Positions 37,583-47,569 of a DNA stretch of 64,000 bases are shown in pieces. The stretch covers positions 186,001 through 250,000 of the forward strand of contig NZ_JARYGY010000008.1 of the NCBI RefSeq assembly GCF_029906345.1, given 5' to 3'. Position 1 is the first letter of the stretch; every line of letters starts with the position of its first letter. Source of the stretch: Aquimarina mycalae. Lineage in GTDB: Bacteria; Bacteroidota; Bacteroidia; Flavobacteriales; Flavobacteriaceae. The notes beneath the pieces are model-generated. The model did no database searches. It had not been told where the DNA came from and was given only the letters and a program-made list of their open reading frames with translations. The position numbers were made by a program, and so were the translations under genes.

Positions 37583-38887
37583 ATGAGAAAAATACACCTA
37601 TTATCCTTTGTTTGTATAATATCAATAGTATCATGTAAAAGTGATGATACTATTTCAGAAGAGATCAGTAATCCAGAAACAAGTCAACCTAACATTTTGC
37701 TAATTATAGCAGATGATATGGGATTGGATGCTACTCCTGGATTTAGTGAAGGTATTATAAAACCAAACATGCCAAATCTGGAATCTTTTATTGCTAATGG
37801 AGTACGATTTAATAATCTTTGGTCAGCCCCTACCTGTTCACCAACAAGGGCAACGATACTCACTGGAAAGTATGGAGTACAAACTGGAGTTTTGGCAGTA
37901 GGGGATGAAATATCAACTGCAGAAACATCCCTTCAATCGTATCTAAATGATAACACTTCTGACGCATATAGTCATGCGATTATAGGCAAATGGCACTTGT
38001 CTAACGACCCAATGAGTCCTTCTAATATGGGAATTGATTATTATGCTGGTGTACTTGGTGGTGGTGTGCAATCTTATTGGAATTGGAATCTAACAGAGAA
38101 TGGAGTGAATACAACATCAACAACATATACGACTACAAAATTTACAGATCTAGCTATCGATTGGGTTGATGCACAAGAAAAACCGTGGTTCCTGTGGTTG
38201 GCGTTTAATGCACCACATACCCCTTTTCATTTACCGCCAACAGCGTTACATTCTCAAGGAGATTTACCTACTGATCAAGCATCTATAGATGCGAACCCAA
38301 CACCATATTATATGGCTGCTATAGAAGCTATGGATTCAGAAATTGGTCGTCTATTAAGTTCGTTTTCTGAAGAAGAACGTGCCAATACTGTAATAATTTT
38401 TATTGGGGATAATGGAACTCCTAATCAAGTGGCTCAATCTCCATATAATTCTAATCGTGTTAAAGGAAGCCTTTATCAAGGAGGAGTTAATGTACCTATG
38501 ATTGTTTCGGGATATGGAGTGGATAGAAGTAATCAGGTAGAACAAGGGATGATTAATACTACCGACTTATTTGCAACAATTGCTGATATTGCTAATTCGG
38601 GAACTACAAGTGTACATAATAGTGTAAGTTTTAAACCTTTGTTAGTAGATACATCTGCAGAAAAAAGAGCATTTATATATAGTGAGATCGATGGGCAAAA
38701 TAATAACGGATATGCAATACGTAATGAAACCTATAAATTAATTGTTTTTAATGATCGTACCGAAAGAATGTATCATCTAATAGAAGATCCATATGAAAGT
38801 ACAAATCTATTAAATGGTACCTTATCTAATACTGAATCCATTGCAAAATCCGATTTAGAACAAAAGGCACTAGAAATAAGACAATAA
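37583..38887 (+). CDS. Formylglycine-type sulfatase lipoprotein
   Basis: 434 aa with a lipobox (Cys18). Metal-binding Asp pair in IIADDMG (44-45), the sulfatase signature C85-S-P-T-R, to be matured to formylglycine by a separate enzyme, then TGKYG, GKWHLS and the C-terminal GDNGTPNQV metal site. Bacteroidota sulfatases cleave sulfate from algal polysaccharides or other esters. No glycan-utilisation genes (susCD) flank it, though an alginate lyase lies 2 kb away. Confidence 0.94.
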   Translation: MRKIHLLSFVCIISIVSCKSDDTISEEISNPETSQPNILLIIADDMGLDATPGFSEGIIKPNMPNLESFIANGVRFNNLWSAPTCSPTRATILTGKYGVQTGVLAVGDEISTAETSLQSYLNDNTSDAYSHAIIGKWHLSNDPMSPSNMGIDYYAGVLGGGVQSYWNWNLTENGVNTTSTTYTTTKFTDLAIDWVDAQEKPWFLWLAFNAPHTPFHLPPTALHSQGDLPTDQASIDANPTPYYMAAIEAMDSEIGRLLSSFSEEERANTVIIFIGDNGTPNQVAQSPYNSNRVKGSLYQGGVNVPMIVSGYGVDRSNQVEQGMINTTDLFATIADIANSGTTSVHNSVSFKPLLVDTSAEKRAFIYSEIDGQNNNGYAIRNETYKLIVFNDRTERMYHLIEDPYESTNLLNGTLSNTESIAKSDLEQKALEIRQ

Positions 38888-38890
38888 AAA

Positions 38891-38916
38891 AAGCCTCTCC
38901 AAAAAAGGAAAGGCTT
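38891..38916. terminator. Bidirectional terminator
   Basis: AAGCCT, a one-base mismatch, TCC, six A, then GGA and AGGCTT. T-rich on the minus strand and moderately so on the plus strand. It sits between the convergent sulfatase and DUF4136 genes. Confidence 0.75.
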
Positions 38917-38937
38917 CAGTTTTCTATATTAGAATAA

Positions 38938-39468
38938 TTATCTCGCTTGTGGAGGATATTTTTCTAATATCGCAGTTACAATTTGGTTCATTTTTTCTTG
39001 CTTTCTGTCTACATTTTTGGTTAAAGCGGCGGTTCCCATACCTTGCCAAATTAATTCTTTTTTGGATGCATCGATCAGATCAATATATAATGTGCCTTCT
39101 GTAGTTCTGGAAACTGTATTCTGTCCAGCTCCCCAAAACCAAGGATTCCAACCCCATCCGTAACCAAATCCAAAATTATTTTGGTACACATTTACGTTTT
39201 CTTTAGTCTTGGTAAAAATACTTACTAATACATCAGGGTTTTCGGATTTAGAAAACCCTTTAGCGGCCATGTCTGCTTCGATCGCACGTAAAATACGTTT
39301 TTTGTCTAGATCGCTAATTTCGGCTTTGTCAATTCCTGGCTTAAAAAAGGCGTAGCTTTTATAACCATCAAAATTCGCTTGCTTGTCATAATCAGAAGCT
39401 ACTCTAACACTAGAACAGGAGCTAAGGGTTATGATAAGAATTAATGATAAAAGAGAGAAAAATTTCAT
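38938..39468 (-). CDS. DUF4136-family lipoprotein
   Basis: 176 aa, lipobox SSC (Cys18). The mature part has the family pattern SDYDKQANFDGYKSYAF near its start, DVLVSIFTKTKENVNVYQ, a Gly/Trp-rich stretch and GTLYIDLIDASKKELIWQG. Envelope lipoprotein of unknown role. Confidence 0.92.
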   Translation of the reverse strand: MKFFSLLSLILIITLSSCSSVRVASDYDKQANFDGYKSYAFFKPGIDKAEISDLDKKRILRAIEADMAAKGFSKSENPDVLVSIFTKTKENVNVYQNNFGFGYGWGWNPWFWGAGQNTVSRTTEGTLYIDLIDASKKELIWQGMGTAALTKNVDRKQEKMNQIVTAILEKYPPQAR

Positions 39469-39546
39469 AGTCCTGGATTTTTTATGTTTAACAATCGTTT
39501 TTTTGATAAAATACGCACAACAATCATACCATGAGTACTATAGGAA

Positions 39547-39723
39547 TTACTTCTTAGTATATTTATTTGTTTTTTTATCATAGCCATAAGGACAATGCCT
39601 ACAGCCACTTTCACAACAATATCCTCTTTTTAGATGATATTGTTCTGTAAAACATCGATACCCTTCTGGAGTAAGATAATAGTCTCCTTCTTCGGGTTTT
39701 AGTATTTTTTTTTGGTTGCTCAT
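39547..39723 (-). CDS. DUF5522-family small cysteine-rich protein
   Basis: 58 aa from the ATG at 39723 (MSNQKKILKPEEGDYYL). A longer reading would overlap the divergent gene. It has GYCCESGCRHCPYGY, a tight cysteine cluster that may bind zinc or an iron-sulfur centre. The family is widespread in Bacteroidota and uncharacterised. Confidence 0.85.
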   Translation of the reverse strand: MSNQKKILKPEEGDYYLTPEGYRCFTEQYHLKRGYCCESGCRHCPYGYDKKTNKYTKK

Positions 39724-39751
39724 CTGTACAAAAATACTATCTTGCAAGAAG

Positions 39752-40078
39752 ATGCCAATTGTAGTTAACAAATATTTGATAGGTCGCCATTTTGTGGGAA
39801 TTGCATTTTGGCCATTTATAGTGATTAAAAATCATCATCTTAAAAATGATGAGATTTTTATAAATCACGAAAAAATTCATTTAAAACAGCAACTGGAGTT
39901 ACTAGTAATCCCCTTTTATTTTATATATCTTTTAGAGTATATTATTAGATTATTTCAATATAAGAATTCACAGGAAGCGTATCGTAACATTTCTTTTGAA
40001 CGTGAAGCATATGAGATGGAAGCAGAACTTTCTTATCTGAAGCATCGAAAACTGTGGAGTTTTATTAAGTATCTGTAA
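39752..40078 (+). CDS. Membrane protein with an HEKIH motif
   Basis: 108 aa from the ATG at 39752 (MPIVVNKYLIGRHF). The start avoids overlap with the divergent DUF5522 gene. Two hydrophobic stretches (about 9-25 and 48-70) flank NHEKIHLKQQLELL, an HExxH zincin-like motif, followed by FEREAYEMEAE with conserved-looking Glu. A membrane metallopeptidase-like fold is possible; no activity is known. Confidence 0.75.
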   Translation: MPIVVNKYLIGRHFVGIAFWPFIVIKNHHLKNDEIFINHEKIHLKQQLELLVIPFYFIYLLEYIIRLFQYKNSQEAYRNISFEREAYEMEAELSYLKHRKLWSFIKYL

Positions 40079-40090
40079 ATAAAGAGAAAA

Positions 40091-40117
40091 ACCTGCCAGA
40101 AATGTGTTCAAGCAGGT
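40091..40117 (-). terminator. Terminator of the alginate lyase gene
   Basis: 6-bp stem ACCTGC/GCAGGT with a 15-nt loop, 28 bp after the lyase stop. On the minus strand it is followed by TTTTTCTCTTTATTT. Confidence 0.6.
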
Positions 40118-40144
40118 AATTCATGCAATCGTTATGGGACAAAA

Positions 40145-41026
40145 TTAATAATGCGTGGTTTTAACACCATAAATTCTCACTTTGGATGTAGCAGATTTAT
40201 CCTTATTCCAATTAAAATAATTCCCAGTTTTAAAATAATTGTCATAGTCATAACCATTTCCTTTATAGTCATACTGGGTTTTATATCCTGTATTAATTCC
40301 TCGATCAGAACAATATAACTTGGTACGTAATTTTCCGCTTTTGATTTCTAGATAGATGGTAAATATAGAATCCCCAACGTATCCAAGATCTTTTTTTACG
40401 ATGTATTTACTAGTCCAATTTGATCCACTCGTAGGTTTTACGTAATATTCTAATTTGATCATTCCATTATCCCAGGCTACTTTTACAGTAGCTGGACTAT
40501 TGCCACCATATCCGTGTATCTGAGCTACAAAAGTTCTTTTGTTACCTCCAATAGATTCTACTCTTAATTTGGATTCCATTTTATGATATCCTGAAGACAT
40601 GGACCAATTATCAGATGTAGATTGATTACCTCTCCAATACTCTCTCAATTCAGTTCTACAATATTTTCCTTTATTCGTACCGTATTGTCCAGATGTGGTA
40701 TATCCAGTAAATTTAGTTTTGAAAGTATAACTTCCGTTACTATTTTTCCATACGTAGTCATCTTCAGAACTAGTAAAATTTGCGTCTTCAAGATCTTTAT
40801 AGTAAATGGAGGTAGCTTTTCCATCACCACGATTGATTGGTACAGATAAGTACCAGTTTTTCCATGTAAAATCTCCAGTAGATAATTTTTGATCAATATC
40901 ATCTTTAATTTCTTCGGCTTCTGGAGATAGCTCTTCGGTAAGGTCATTAGTACAACTAGAGGACGAGTACATAAAAAATAAGATGAATATAGTGTAGCAA
41001 AATTTGGAAAGCGTACTTTTTTTCAT
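40145..41026 (-). CDS. Polysaccharide lyase family 7 (alginate lyase), lipoprotein
   Basis: 293 aa with a lipobox in SSSC. The three PL7 signatures are present: YCRTELREY, VAQIHGYG and YFKTGNYFNW, whose Arg, Gln/His and Tyr form the active-site groove. QIH in the middle motif is usually linked to activity on guluronate-containing alginate. It has no carbohydrate-binding module or T9SS domain, so it is probably anchored to the cell. Evidence for a marine, algae-degrading lifestyle. Confidence 0.93.
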   Translation of the reverse strand: MKKSTLSKFCYTIFILFFMYSSSSCTNDLTEELSPEAEEIKDDIDQKLSTGDFTWKNWYLSVPINRGDGKATSIYYKDLEDANFTSSEDDYVWKNSNGSYTFKTKFTGYTTSGQYGTNKGKYCRTELREYWRGNQSTSDNWSMSSGYHKMESKLRVESIGGNKRTFVAQIHGYGGNSPATVKVAWDNGMIKLEYYVKPTSGSNWTSKYIVKKDLGYVGDSIFTIYLEIKSGKLRTKLYCSDRGINTGYKTQYDYKGNGYDYDNYFKTGNYFNWNKDKSATSKVRIYGVKTTHY

Positions 41027-41444
41027 GGTAGTATTATTTTAGGGATTGGTTGACCAATTTATAAAAATAATTGCTAAAAAATCAATTATTCTCTAATAAA
41101 TTGCCAAAAAAATGATGATTTAATAATTTTTAAAGAGTTTTTTGGAATCATCAATATTCTGTAAACTACTGTAAATACAAAGCATGGCGTAGTTTAATTA
41201 CGGGGAAAACGTAAATCTCTAAAAATTAATGTTTTATGAAAAATATATCTAGGTTTATTATTTTTTATCCTGTTTTTCAACTAGATTTTACACGCTGTTT
41301 GTAAAAAAAACGTCAGATTTGCTTTAAGATTTTTGTAAAATGCTCGGTTTCATTCATTTTTTTAAAATGCTTATCCCTAAAATTTATTACGCCTACATAG
41401 CATTAATAATCGTAGTTTTGTGAAACTTCCTATAAAACGATTAC
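41027..41444. other. 418-bp AT-rich intergenic region, nothing else seen
   Basis: Holds the promoters of the divergent alginate lyase and PLP-enzyme genes. No gene-like frame or repeat was found. Confidence 0.5.
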
Positions 41445-42386
41445 ATGCATTTTTTTTCTTCTGAAGTTCAAGCATCAAAAAATGAAGAAATAACACATCC
41501 TATTCTGGATGCTGCTAATATTTCATTGCATATTAAACGTGAAGATCAGATTCATAAATATGTTTCTGGGAATAAGTTTAGAAAACTAAAATATAACCTG
41601 ATAGAAGCTAAAAGATTAGGATTTGATAAAATTCTTACGTTTGGAGGAGCCTATAGTAATCATATTGCAGCCACGGCATCAGCTGGAAGAATAATCGGTT
41701 TGCAAACTATTGGAATAATCAGAGGAGAAGAACTAGCAAATGATCTCGATTACACCTTATCAGAAAATGAAACGTTAAGGTTTGCTTCGGATAGCGGAAT
41801 GAAATTGAAATTTATTAGTAGAGCTGCCTATAAAGAGAAATCTTCTTCCTCTTTGTTAGAGCATTTAAAAACGGAATTTGGTTTGTTTTATACTATTCCC
41901 GAAGGAGGAACTAATAATTTTGCTGTAAAAGGATGTGAAGAAATTCTAACTACCCAAGATGAACTGTTTGACTATATCTGCTGTGCAGTGGGAACAGGAG
42001 GAACTATTTCAGGGATTATTAACGCAAGTATGGCACATCAGCAAGTACTTGGTTTTCCTGCCTTAAAGGGAGATTTTCTTTCTAAAGAAATTAAAAAATA
42101 TACGAATCATTCTAATTGGGAACTTATTGAAAAGTATCATTTTGGAGGATATGGCAAAATAAATATAGATCTAATTGAGTTTATAAATACATTTAGGAAT
42201 GATCAAGGAACTGCTTTGGATCCTATCTATACAGGAAAGATGATGTATGGACTTTTTGATATGATACGGAGCGGTATTTTTAAAAAAAATACTCGTATTT
42301 TAGCCGTTCATACCGGTGGATTACAAGGTATTTCGGGGATGAATAAGAGATTAAATAAGAAGAAACTTCCCCTTATTACAATTTGA
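41445..42386 (+). CDS. PLP-dependent D-cysteine desulfhydrase/ACC-deaminase-like enzyme
   Basis: 313 aa, fold type II PLP enzyme. KREDQIHKYVSGNKFRKLKYNL contains the PLP lysine (SGNKFRKL). Also GGAYSNHIAATASAG, IPEGGTNNFAVKGCEEI and a glycine loop AVGTGGTISGI. Specificity between D-cysteine and aminocyclopropane carboxylate cannot be told from sequence. It is followed after 1 bp by the glucosaminidase gene. Confidence 0.9.
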   Translation: MHFFSSEVQASKNEEITHPILDAANISLHIKREDQIHKYVSGNKFRKLKYNLIEAKRLGFDKILTFGGAYSNHIAATASAGRIIGLQTIGIIRGEELANDLDYTLSENETLRFASDSGMKLKFISRAAYKEKSSSSLLEHLKTEFGLFYTIPEGGTNNFAVKGCEEILTTQDELFDYICCAVGTGGTISGIINASMAHQQVLGFPALKGDFLSKEIKKYTNHSNWELIEKYHFGGYGKINIDLIEFINTFRNDQGTALDPIYTGKMMYGLFDMIRSGIFKKNTRILAVHTGGLQGISGMNKRLNKKKLPLITI

Positions 42387-42387
42387 T

Positions 42388-43242
42388 ATGAACATGAGGA
42401 AAATTATTTTGTTGTTTTGTGTCGCAACGCTTTTAGTAGCGTGTGGAGGTTCTAAAAAAGCAACAACATCAACAAGAAAAACAACGCCTTCTCCAAGAAA
42501 GACTGTCGTAAGTAGAGAAGTAAAAACTATAGAGGAACCAAAAGAAGAACCCAAAAAACCATTAGCTGCTGTTTCATATAAAGAGAAAGTTCAGAATTAT
42601 ATTTTTGAATATGTGAACATTGCAAAACATGAGATGAAAGAATATGGGATTCCGGCTAGTATTACTTTGGCTCAAGGGATTCTGGAATCTGGAGCAGGTT
42701 ATGGAGAATTGACAGGAAAGGCGAACAATCATTTTGGAATCAAATGCCACGATTGGACGGGAGAAAGAGTATATCACGATGATGATCGCTCTCAAGAATG
42801 TTTTAGAAAATATGAAAAAGCAAGTCACTCGTTTAGAGATCATTCCTTGTTTTTAAAAAATAGAAAACGATACGCAAAATTATTTACATATAAACAAGAC
42901 GATTATAAATCTTGGGCATATGGATTGCGAGCTGCTGGTTATGCTACCGATAAAAAATATCCTGCTAAGTTGATAAGTATTATCGAAAGATATCAACTGT
43001 ATAACTACGATATAGAAGTTTTAGGAAAAACCTATGTTGCCGAAAAACCGAAAAATAATAAACCTCCTTCAATAGAAAATGGCGAATATGTAGTAAAAAA
43101 AGGAGATACACTATACTCTATATCTAGAAGATATAATCTTAAAGTTTCTGAACTTAAAGCTTATAATAACCTAAAAGATAATGCAATCGCTATCGGACAA
43201 GTTTTAAAAATAAGTCCTGATGATGATTCTGATGAATTTTAA
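42388..43242 (+). CDS. Secreted N-acetylglucosaminidase (GH73) with LysM domain
   Basis: 284 aa, lipobox VACG (near residue 17). After a Thr/Lys/Pro-rich linker comes a GH73 domain (about 62-205) with [16 protein letters not shown] (catalytic Glu region), [23 protein letters not shown] and [17 protein letters not shown]-terminal LysM (about 232-276, [17 protein letters not shown]) binds peptidoglycan. It should cut glycan strands during wall remodelling. 8 bp before hemL. Confidence 0.94.
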   Translation: MNMRKIILLFCVATLLVACGGSKKATTSTRKTTPSPRKTVVSREVKTIEEPKEEPKKPLAAVSYKEKVQNYIFEYVNIAKHEMKEYGIPASITLAQGILESGAGYGELTGKANNHFGIKCHDWTGERVYHDDDRSQECFRKYEKASHSFRDHSLFLKNRKRYAKLFTYKQDDYKSWAYGLRAAGYATDKKYPAKLISIIERYQLYNYDIEVLGKTYVAEKPKNNKPPSIENGEYVVKKGDTLYSISRRYNLKVSELKAYNNLKDNAIAIGQVLKISPDDDSDEF

Positions 43243-43250
43243 ATTTCAAT

Positions 43251-44537
43251 ATGATTTATAAAAGAAGTAGTGCTCTGTTTGCAGAAGCTCAAAAAGTAAT
43301 TCCAGGAGGAGTTAACTCGCCAGTTCGTGCTTTTAAAGCAGTAGGAGGAGATCCAATTTTTGTAAAAGAAGCTAAAGGAGCTTATTTATATGATGAAGAC
43401 GGAAACCGTTTGATAGATTATATCAATTCTTGGGGGCCTATGATTTTGGGTCATGCACATCCACCTGTTGTGAATGCAGTAGTAGAAAAAGCAAAAAAAG
43501 GAACCAGTTTTGGAATGCCAACAGAGATTGAAACTCAAATTGCTGAACTAGCGGTTGCAATGGTACCAAATATAGACAAAATAAGGTTTGTTAATTCAGG
43601 TACAGAAGCTTGTATGAGTGCCGTACGATTAGCTCGTGGATTTACTAAAAAAGATAAAATTATCAAATTTGCAGGATGCTATCACGGGCATAGTGATTCT
43701 TTTTTGATACAAGCTGGTAGTGGAGCAGTAACCTTTGGAAGTCCTAATAGTCCTGGTGTTACAGAAGGTACCGCAAAAGATACATTGTTGGCCAGATATA
43801 ATGACCTTGAAAATGTAGAACGTATTATAGCATCTAACAAAGGAGAGATTGCCTGTATTATTATAGAACCAGTAGCTGGTAATATGGGATGTATTCCTCC
43901 AGTAAAAGGTTTTTTGGAAGGATTAAGATCCCTTTGTGATGCCAATGACATTCTATTGATTTTCGATGAGGTAATGACTGGTTTTCGATTGGCAAAAGGA
44001 GGCGCACAAGAACTATTAGGGATTAATGCTGATATCGTAACCTTTGGTAAGGTAATTGGTGGTGGTCTTCCAGTTGGTGCTTTTGCTGCCAGAGAAGAAA
44101 TTATGAATCATTTAGCTCCTTTGGGACCTGTTTATCAAGCTGGAACCTTAAGTGGTAATCCCTTAGCTATGGCTGCTGGATTGGCTATGCTTACCGAGTT
44201 ACATAATAATGCTGATATTTTTGATAGTATTGCTAAAAAAACCGAATACCTTCATCAAGGGATCACTAAGGTATTGACAGAAAAAAATGTTGTACATACA
44301 ATCAATAGGGTAGGATCTATGATATCGGTGCATTTTTCTGAAGATCCAGTAATAGATTTCGAAAGTGCTGCATTAGGTAACAATGATTCCTTTAAGAAGT
44401 TCTTTCATGGACTGTTAGATCAAGGAATTTATATAGCACCAAGTGCCTTTGAAACATGGTTTATTACAGAAGCACTCACATATGAAGATTTAGATGATAC
44501 TATAAAAGCGATTTCAATTACTGCAGAAAACTTATAA
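43251..44537 (+). CDS. hemL: Glutamate-1-semialdehyde 2,1-aminomutase
   Basis: 428 aa, standard length. [63 protein letters not shown] and the PLP lysine in [17 protein letters not shown] are all present. It makes 5-aminolevulinate for haem synthesis by the C5 route. It lies last in a three-gene plus-strand group and is closed by a strong terminator. Confidence 0.97.
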   Translation: MIYKRSSALFAEAQKVIPGGVNSPVRAFKAVGGDPIFVKEAKGAYLYDEDGNRLIDYINSWGPMILGHAHPPVVNAVVEKAKKGTSFGMPTEIETQIAELAVAMVPNIDKIRFVNSGTEACMSAVRLARGFTKKDKIIKFAGCYHGHSDSFLIQAGSGAVTFGSPNSPGVTEGTAKDTLLARYNDLENVERIIASNKGEIACIIIEPVAGNMGCIPPVKGFLEGLRSLCDANDILLIFDEVMTGFRLAKGGAQELLGINADIVTFGKVIGGGLPVGAFAAREEIMNHLAPLGPVYQAGTLSGNPLAMAAGLAMLTELHNNADIFDSIAKKTEYLHQGITKVLTEKNVVHTINRVGSMISVHFSEDPVIDFESAALGNNDSFKKFFHGLLDQGIYIAPSAFETWFITEALTYEDLDDTIKAISITAENL

Positions 44538-44579
44538 CAAACAAAAACGCCGATCAAATTTGATCGGCGTTTTTGTTTG
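44538..44579. terminator. Strong terminator after hemL (bidirectional)
   Basis: A 42-base perfect palindrome, with the GC-rich core CGCCGATC and its complement flanked by A- and T-tracts. It is efficient for hemL and also for the convergent gene at 44594. Confidence 0.93.
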
Positions 44580-44593
44580 CAAAGTATGCTATC

Positions 44594-44923
44594 TTAAGTT
44601 CTACCTTGTCTAGTCTCTTTATAATAGATCTTATATTGCTCAGGTCTTAGTATTTTTTTCATTTGATCATCTAAAGTCCCTTTTTTACTAATTGCTTTAG
44701 AATTTTCAGACTTGGCATTGTTTTTTCTTTTTTCAAACACCTGATAAATAGCTGATTGCTGTTGTTTAGATAAGCCTAACATACTAGTGAGTTCATCTGT
44801 GATTTCTTGAGTGGTACCAGAAATCTGATGATGACTTTTAGCTAATGTCTTTTTTTGGGCTACAGCCGATACGGATGTTAAAAGTAACATTCCGATACAT
44901 AGGGTTATAATATTCTTGTTCAT
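44594..44923 (-). CDS. Small periplasmic protein, Spy/DUF4890-like
   Basis: 109 aa from the ATG at 44923. Signal peptide (cut at AVAQ), then a helical, charged mature part with ELTSMLGLSKQQQSAIYQVFEKRK and MKKILRPEQYKIYYKE, reminiscent of the LTxxQ/Spy chaperone-like repeats. The exact role is unknown. Confidence 0.75.
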   Translation of the reverse strand: MNKNIITLCIGMLLLTSVSAVAQKKTLAKSHHQISGTTQEITDELTSMLGLSKQQQSAIYQVFEKRKNNAKSENSKAISKKGTLDDQMKKILRPEQYKIYYKETRQGRT

Positions 44924-45090
44924 GTTTGGAGCATTTTTAAAGTATTTCAAAAAATAGAAATACTCTGGTAATCTTGTAAAAGTACTATTTTTTCTTTGAA
45001 GATAAAAAACCTAACCATTTGCGATCATGAATATCTCAATGATATCTTATAATTTTGGAGATTACTTATCTATAAGATTGGATCATTATT

Positions 45091-47067
45091 TTACGATGCT
45101 TTAGGCAATGTAATGCAAAAAGTACTTCCTTGTCCATAAATACTTTTTACCATAATTTTACCTTTATTAAGCTCTATGAGTTCTTTGCAAATTCTTAGAC
45201 CAAGTCCAGTTCCTGTTTCTTGCCCTGTTCCTTCTGTGGTAAAGTGATCTTCTGCAAAGAGTTTATGTAAATTTTCTTTGGGAATACCTACTCCAGTATC
45301 TTCAAAACAAATCTCATAATGTTTTTCTTTTTCATGAGAAAGCAGTGTTATAGAATCTCCTGGATTACAAAATTTAATAGCATTAGCGATTAAGTTTTGA
45401 GATACAATAGAAAACATATCCTTATCTGCAAAAACCATAGTAGGATCTAACTTATTATTGAGTTTAATATCTTTAATTTCTGCTTTAGGTTCAAAAAAAG
45501 TGAACTTACTACTAATTACGTCATTGATATTAAACTCGATAGGTTTTGGATTCAATTCTTTCATTTGTGATTTTGACCAGTTCAAGAGATTATTCAACAT
45601 GATCGAGGTCTGATGGGTTCTGTTAGCCAATAGCGGAACAATTTCCTGAAACTCTTCTGTAGAGATGGCATCTTCTTTTAATAAATTTAATGTCCCGTCC
45701 AGTCCGTGAATTTCATTTTTAAGATCATGAGAGATGATTGAAAACAACTTGTTTTTGACCTGATTAGATTCATTTAGTTCTTTAATGTATCTTTTTCTTT
45801 CTTTACGGGATTTAGCAATAACAATAAGTAGAATGGATATGATTATAGAAATGGCTAAACTTATAAAGGTGAATATTCTGTACCTAAATAATGATTCTTT
45901 TGTTTGTATCTCTCTCTTTTCTTGTTCATCAATTCGATTTAGCTGTTCTATTTCGGATTTAAAACGAGCTTCGGTCTGTGTTATTTTTTCTGTAGTTTCT
46001 TCAGATGAATTCTGATCTGCTAATTCTTGATATTTCTTTTGCCAGGCAAACGCTCCTTCAAAGTTTCCTCTTGCAGAATCCAAAGTTGCTGCGTGCTGGT
46101 AGTTACTAAGAAGTAACGGAGGAGTTTTTAATTTCATTAATTCAACACGTGCTTCGGCTAGTAATTCCTCAGCCTGATCATATTTTTGGGTTTTGATAGC
46201 AATAAGCCCTAATTGTTGCTTAACATTGGCTGATAGTTTTTTATTCTGGCTTTTTTCTGCGGAGATATAAGAAGAGTCATAATACTTTGTAGCCTTATTA
46301 TATTCCTTATTGGTATACGCTAATGAGCCTAACCTGTTGTATGCTAATGCCGTACTGGTAGAGTTCTTGTTTTTTTTGCTGATTTCTAAAGATTCCTCTA
46401 GTAATGTTTTAGCATTATCAAGTTTATTAAGTTCGATATATAAAAGCGCCAAGTTATTAAGAGATGCTCCCAGTTTAGAAGAATTGTTTTTTCTTTTTAA
46501 GTCAATAGATTTTTTATAAAATTCTTGAGCAAGTTCTATATTTTCTATATCAGAATATATATTGGCCAGATTATTATATGTACTGGATAATACTACACTA
46601 TCCTTGACTCTTTCAAAATATAGATTGGCTTCTAAAATATAATTAATAGCACTTTCTGCATTGCCACGACCTTGTTCTATGGTAGATTTGTTATTGTTAA
46701 TGATCGCTAGACCTCTAGGATGATTTGCGATATTATAATATACGATTGCTTTATCATAATTATGAAATGCTTTTATGTGTTTATGAGTAAGGTTGTACAC
46801 ATTTCCAATTTGCGTATATAAGTCGCCTATTCCTTTATGATATTTTATGGATTTAGAAGCGTTCAATAATTTATCTTGATAGGATAATGCGGTTTCATAA
46901 TCTTCATGAATCCAGAGTTTTCTGAAATGTTTCATGGCAATATCAAAACCGATAGAATCTTTTGGGGTTTTGATCGTAGGAAGTATACTGTCTATCGATT
47001 TTTGTTGCGAAAAACAACAGGAACTCCATAGCACATACAAGCATATAATAAAAGTAGTTTTTCTCAT
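45091..47067 (-). CDS. TPR-containing sensor histidine kinase (HisKA type)
   Basis: 658 aa from the ATG at 47067, chosen because it starts the signal peptide (MRKTTFIICLYVLWSSCCFSQ). TPR-like repeats fill about 40-330, then a coiled coil, one membrane span (about 402-425), a HisKA helix with FSIISHDLKNEIHGL, and an HATPase with NLIANAIKFC, DTGVGIPKENLHKLF and GTGLGLRICKELIEL. No receiver or DNA-binding gene is adjacent, so its partner is elsewhere. Confidence 0.94.
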   Translation of the reverse strand: MRKTTFIICLYVLWSSCCFSQQKSIDSILPTIKTPKDSIGFDIAMKHFRKLWIHEDYETALSYQDKLLNASKSIKYHKGIGDLYTQIGNVYNLTHKHIKAFHNYDKAIVYYNIANHPRGLAIINNNKSTIEQGRGNAESAINYILEANLYFERVKDSVVLSSTYNNLANIYSDIENIELAQEFYKKSIDLKRKNNSSKLGASLNNLALLYIELNKLDNAKTLLEESLEISKKNKNSTSTALAYNRLGSLAYTNKEYNKATKYYDSSYISAEKSQNKKLSANVKQQLGLIAIKTQKYDQAEELLAEARVELMKLKTPPLLLSNYQHAATLDSARGNFEGAFAWQKKYQELADQNSSEETTEKITQTEARFKSEIEQLNRIDEQEKREIQTKESLFRYRIFTFISLAISIIISILLIVIAKSRKERKRYIKELNESNQVKNKLFSIISHDLKNEIHGLDGTLNLLKEDAISTEEFQEIVPLLANRTHQTSIMLNNLLNWSKSQMKELNPKPIEFNINDVISSKFTFFEPKAEIKDIKLNNKLDPTMVFADKDMFSIVSQNLIANAIKFCNPGDSITLLSHEKEKHYEICFEDTGVGIPKENLHKLFAEDHFTTEGTGQETGTGLGLRICKELIELNKGKIMVKSIYGQGSTFCITLPKAS

Positions 47068-47569
47068 TCGTTTTATTTGGGGAAACGGATTAAATGCAAT
47101 TTGAGTCCGCAAAATACATACAATTATCGAAAAACACACTTACTTGTAGTCTTATTCCTTCAATATCATTTGATTTTTCCTGATTTTTAACATAATCACC
47201 CTGTTTTTAATGATTTTTGACGATAAAATATATGATTAAAATATTATGAAAAAGAAAATATTACATGATAACTTATTGATTATGATATGTTAAACGGCAT
47301 CTTTTTTTAAAGAATAAAATATCAAAATAGCACATTAATTATTGGTTTTTGAATCTTCTTATTGGTTCCTAAATCGAAAGCAATGTTTTTCATGAATATG
47401 AAGATTTATTTTGTTTACTAAGGATTATATGATATCGAATGCGAAAATAAAGTGTGTAGATTTAAAAAATGCTCATAGATTATACTTTATAGTACTTTTT
47501 GCCCAACTATTGAATTACCATTTTTATTTACAGAAGGGATCATGATATTGAGATAAAAGATAGTATGTG
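47068..47569. other. 502-bp AT-rich gap, nothing else seen
   Basis: Between the divergent-looking kinase promoter side and the 3' end of the arginase-family gene. No gene-like frame, repeat or clear terminator. Confidence 0.45.

Noticed and set aside
41236-41304. Short frame MKNISRFIIFYPVFQLDF
   Set aside because: Only 22 codons, no signal or ribosome-site evidence, lies in an AT-rich promoter region.
42871-42892. Another WYL-type palindrome
   Set aside because: TACGCAAAATTATTTACAT has only three of five matches in one half-site and lies inside the glucosaminidase coding sequence.
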